Both the position numbers and the translations under genes were made by a program. From Buxus sempervirens (taxonomy: Eukaryota; Streptophyta; Magnoliopsida; Buxales; Buxaceae): 64,000 bases of DNA. Below the pieces are notes generated by a model that ran no database searches, was not told the DNA's origin, and saw nothing but the letters and a program-made list of their open reading frames with translations. Shown in pieces: positions 58,482 through 64,000 of this stretch. The stretch is taken from positions 7,674,595-7,738,594 of the forward strand of contig OX387182.1 of assembly GCA_947561395.2 (NCBI GenBank). Direction: 5' to 3'. The stretch's first letter is position 1. Every line of letters starts with the position of its first letter.

Positions 58482-60757
58482 TGTGAGACATGGGAAAAAA
58501 TCACCGGAGTGATCATCCCTCCGTCAACACACGGGCTCAACGCAAAAGTGGGAGAGTCGCCACCATTCATGATTTTGGGGTGAGAATGGACACCAAAGAG
58601 TTCAAAATAAGCAAAAAGTGAAAAAAGAAGCATTCTAGGGTAAAAATAACCCTACTTGAAAATCAAATCCAGAGATGGGTAAGGGGATTAGATTATGAAC
58701 GGGGGAAGGTGTTAGGCACCCCTATTCATCCACACGAAGTGGTTGCCAAGTGTATGTTCATGCTAAAAAGAAAATAAGAAGCTTGCTAAAAATCATGAAA
58801 AAGCCTTGAAAAGGAACAAGTGTATGATATATTCACATGGAGATCCAAATGGATTTTAGATCTCCTCTTATGTCAATATCACTTCTGGAACATTAAAGAG
58901 GTGGAAATCAAAGCACAAGTTGATCAAAACCAAGTTAAATCAAATTCGGGAAGTTTGGTAAAAAAGTATTCCATTTGCCTTAAAATCATTCAAATCCAAT
59001 TCTGAATTGAACCAAACCAAATCCATTTGAAAGATTAGGGTAAATAAGGGTCTCATGCAAAATTTCACTTCATTCCGATAAAAAAACCTAGGAGTTATGC
59101 TCCTTTGAAGTTGCTGCTGGGGATTTTTAAAAGTGGTAAGTGGGTAACTTTGGAAAATTGTCTAGAAAAATCCACTACATAGAAATCCGTGAAATTTGGT
59201 GTGATTGAAGTTTGTATGGCCATATTTCAACAGAAACTAGCCTCATACAAAAATCCCTTCGGACGTGCCTTGGGTGGTCTCCCGAACAGGCCCCGAAGAT
59301 CACAGATTTACCCAGAAAAATGCAAATGAGCAGTTCTGAGTAAATCGGCTACCAATAATTCAAATGGAATTCAAAAATTATGAAACTAACTGGATTTGAA
59401 AATAAACTCATAAAGGAGTACTCAGAAACAAAAATCACTCGAATCGGACTTAAAACGAACACATGGCGGTCCGTCGAAGTGACAAGTTCTGTACTTGGAC
59501 CTGAACTGTCCACTTAACTTCGACAGAGAGGTGTCAAAAATCCGTTAGATGGAAATTCATGAAATATGGTGGACATAAACTAGACCGCCTCACCTTTCCC
59601 ATGGTTTTGGAATCGCCCCAAAATTCATCCGGATGATGAAGTTACGGACGTCCGAAGTAAGGGTACAGGTGCTGTCAAGCTAAGCCATTTTTGAGTAAAA
59701 CCAAATCCGAAAATTGATAAAAAAATGAAATTCGTGCAAGATGAATACAAATACTTTAAAATCATCCGAAAGGCATTTCAGAATTGATTGAGGCCATTTC
59801 TTTGAGATTTATCACAATAAATGCAATAAACCCCAAATATGAGCCTATCCCGCCAAAATAGTGATATGTATGTGCAAGTGTAAAAAACCAAACAAGATCA
59901 ATACAACATGCATATAGATTCAATAAAATAGGTTCTAGCATAGCCTAGGGTTTCGTTCCATTATCGTTTCCCTCTGTTCTCTTTAAGATAATCAAGGGTA
60001 CTTTGAATATGGAACGGTTTACAATCAATCAAAAAGACCTTATGCTACATAGGTTCTAGCACTAGGGTCAATCCCCAGTCTCGTTTCTCCTAGATCCGCC
60101 TTCACGTTTTACGGCTAGGGGAGTCTTGAGATACTTTGAGCCGGGGAAGGATTTCCACACATACAAACAAGGCTTTACACTACAGAAAGGTAGAAGAAGA
60201 GATCTAGATCTAGGAATGTAAAGACAAAAAATAAAAAGAAAAGTTGAGGCTTACCTGAGTTCTGGAGGCGATTCCACAGCGGTTTTCTTCTTCTCTTGGA
60301 GTTCTTCTTTGCGAGAATTCAAAACAAGAGTTGTGTGCCCTTTGCTTAAGGAGGAGCCTCCTATTTATAGGCAAAGGCTAAGGTCATTGGTAGACACAAC
60401 TTAATGTCTAGAACCCCTCCAACCTTAACCCTAAGGTTATTTCCGTGATTTCCCCTCATTTAATGAGGGACATGATGGTAAAAGTGAAAAGCTCTCGGAA
60501 AACCCTAATTTTGAGCAAACTTAAGGTATCCGGTATATCAGACCGGATAACAAAGGGCCTTAAGGTATCCGGTACATGGTACCGGATACACTAAGGCTCA
60601 CACGTATCCTGTATGAGTATCCGGATACAGGAAGAAGTACTTGTATCCGGATTGAGTATCCGGATACAGGTAAAAGTTTATTTTCTTCAAATTCTGTGCT
60701 GGCTTTCCAGGAGATAATGATTTTTGATGATTGTTTGTGCAATTTGGGGTGTCTACA
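58482..60757 (-). repeat. 5' LTR of element B
   Basis: 2276 bp with TGTAGACACC...TCTCACA termini in element orientation. TATA box at 60362-60369, splice-donor-like CAG|GTAA at about 60254, and a primer-site-like TGGCGACTCT at 58553-58562. Confidence 0.95.
60536..60667. repeat. U3 stem-loop module, 5' LTR of B
   Basis: The same four-hairpin module as at 44680-44822. Confidence 0.8.
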
Positions 60758-60762
60758 CCTAC

Positions 60763-61709
60763 GTTTTACAGTTTTGACAAAAACATGAATTGATTTATAA
60801 TAAACAATAAAACCCCATTTAAGCAAAGATTCCCCAACCTTCATTCAACGACCAGATCAAATAAAAATAGATAAATTAAAAAAAGAAAAGAAGATTGTAA
60901 GAGACAATGCAAAGAATCATAAAAAATACATTAATCCTACTTACCTTAACACCCAAACCAATTTTCCCTCACTTTCTTCTTCTCCAAGACCTTTAGCAAC
61001 AGTCCATGTCTTGCAGCCACCAACAATAAGGATTAGGGTTGCTTTACCTTAATATTCCTTTAATAAGAAGGGTTCAATCTCAGCCATCAATTTCTATTAG
61101 ATCTAAAGAAACATAAGATGCGATATGGTGTGTGCTCATGCACACAAATCCTATACCACATCCACCCAAAATGTAATAAAACAAAGACTATAAAGTCTTA
61201 GTCAAACTCAAAATATAATAAAACAAAGACTATAAAGTCTTTGTCAAAATTTCAAACTAAGCTTGACTAGGACCTTACAATGACAGATTCTGCTGTATTG
61301 TAAGTCCTTCTCAAAACAACGCAATAGATAACGCCTAAAGTGGCTTAAAAACTTGGTATCACGATCAAAGAAGAGTATTGTACACCATGTAGATGTACAA
61401 TGGGGCTAGCTGATTATATTTAATTCAGATTATATTTAAAAAGGTAAAAAAGTTTAAGTTGAAAATATTTAGTAAGGCTTCGACAAGTGGCCTATGATTG
61501 TTGTTCATTCCACATGAGATACAGAAAGCTGGGGTTTCAAAGGGAACGGGATTGCAATAGCACTGATTGTTGGAATGAACGATACCTAATCTATTAGAAA
61601 AGTTATGGTTTTGGAGAGTTGCCTGGAAGTGGGAGCTAAGACCAAGGTCCAGGGATAAGTGTTTAAACCACTTTCAGATTTCTTCTTTCTCATGGGACAA
61701 TTTTCTCAG
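60763..61709. other. Flank between element B and third kinase copy
   Basis: AT-rich DNA with short duplications (AATAAAACAAAGACTATAAAG twice near 61175-61235, quoted only in part here). No exon of the receptor ectodomain is present. Similarity to the other kinase copies starts only at 61710. Confidence 0.5.
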
Positions 61710-63230
<1,521 letters not shown>

Positions 63231-64000
63231 TGTTATCTCCTTCCCTTTATTGGGTGGCATGTGCTCTTGGTGTGGTAGGGTAGAAAGAAGACATGAAACT
63301 TTGTTAGTTATTGACAAGTTATTTAGTTATATTTATATATTGACCAGAAGACATGCACTAAAATCCGTTCCAGAAAGGCACACACACGTGCATACTCATA
63401 TATATTTATTATAGAGCATTTAAAACGAAAGGGGAAAAAGAAAAAGGGAATTTTGGTTGAAATAATTAAATTGCATAAATAATTATCGTTTCTATCTCCT
63501 AATCATTATCATTATCATTTTTATATATAGTGTTTAATGTGAAAACATTCTCCAAAGCACTAGTTAATCTTCATCATTTTTTAAGGAATTATTTGATCTT
63601 CATCATTTTTTAGCAAGAAAGGTCATTAAAAGTACATTTGGACTATTGAAGAAGGATTGACCTCTGTTATAGATTGCATCTTTTTTCAATACAAAAGCAC
63701 TAGTTAGTGTTGTAAATGCTTCTTGTGTCTTACACAAATCTTTAAGAGAATAACAACCTGATGATTTTTCTTTTTCTTTTTTTTCTCTGCATAAAGTGAT
63801 TGAAGAACTACATGTTGAAGAATCTGAACCAATCCTTGAGCTAGGGATCGAGAGCATGATTTAAGATATATATATTTGTGTTTTTTCCTTCGTGTCTGTT
63901 CTCTGTGGTTTATCTATTTAGAAAAATTAACTTTTAGTGATACCTTGTGTAAATACTTAAAAATTCAGTCAAAATTAACAAAATTTTTTATTTGGTAGTT
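63231..64000. repeat. 3' flank duplicated from (or to) copy 1
   Basis: Collinear with 24418-25350 through to the window end, apart from some short indels. It includes a 70-bp stretch near 63795-63862 that is absent from the copy 1 flank. Confidence 0.8.

Larger units (their letters stand above)
42636..60757 (-). mobile_element. Young, nearly whole Ty3/gypsy Tat-lineage element 'B', TSD CCTAC
   Basis: It is 18122 bp with two LTRs of 2276 bp each, flanked by CCTAC (42631-42635 and 60758-60762). Element order from the right: 5' LTR, primer site, leader of about 3.8 kb with tandem repeats, gag, protease, RT, RNase H, archaeal-type RNase H, integrase, a 3' stretch with an antisense ORF, a purine tract and the 3' LTR. 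I count about 14 differences between the LTRs (about 0.6%). At commonly used plant rates this is well under one million years. It looks nearly whole, with about five breaks in the coding frames, so it is probably not autonomous as it stands. Confidence 0.96.

Overview
The window looks like nuclear DNA of a eudicot plant, probably one with a large, retrotransposon-rich genome. The evidence is intron-containing G-type lectin S-receptor-like kinase genes, plant Ty3/gypsy elements of the Tat lineage (two RNase H domains, a tRNA-Arg-type primer site, an antisense extra ORF), a CACTA transposon, hAT-like and hairpin MITE-like elements, and AT-rich intergenic DNA. I cannot name the species.

Layout. 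(1) 1-20624: an old, broken Tat element ('A', minus strand). An LTR copy lies at its left edge, and three LTR insertions sit inside its gag: solo LTR 10268-12567 (TSD CCAGG), an unrelated LTR-like unit 13045-15414 (TSD CATGC) and a diverged Tat-type solo LTR 15527-17159 (TSD CCTCC). (2) 20625-42635: host DNA with two decayed copies of a G-type lectin receptor kinase (21386-24417 and 29705-37049). A 4.3-kb CACTA element (30066-34345, TSD GGA) splits exon 1 of the second copy and carries what looks like a captured oxidosqualene cyclase exon. Small DNA-transposon relics, a MYB/SANT-like relic, homopolymer tracts and a 57-bp minisatellite fill the rest. (3) 42636-60757: a young, nearly whole 18.1-kb Tat element ('B', minus strand) with two 2276-bp LTRs and TSD CCTAC, inserted in that minisatellite. 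(4) 60763-64000: a third kinase copy (61710-63230) with an intact kinase part but no ectodomain exon. It shares its 3' flank with the first copy, so the two arose by segmental duplication.

The three kinase copies lie in the same orientation and share exon structure (exons 2-6 of 215, 211, 238, 148 and 306 bp in the intact version). They form a local tandem family that is mostly degraded. Only the third copy has no visible lesion in exons 2-6.

The most unusual signals are not protein genes. Tat LTRs carry a module of four 25-nt stem-loops separated by 14-16 nt in U3. A module with the same geometry lies in the 5' leader of the same elements, and paired stem positions change together between copies. 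The unrelated LTR-like unit at 13045-15414 holds four stem-loops with a shared loop-side sequence and four different, internally complementary stems, plus a second set of long GC-rich hairpins. These are candidate structured elements of the retrotransposon RNA or DNA.
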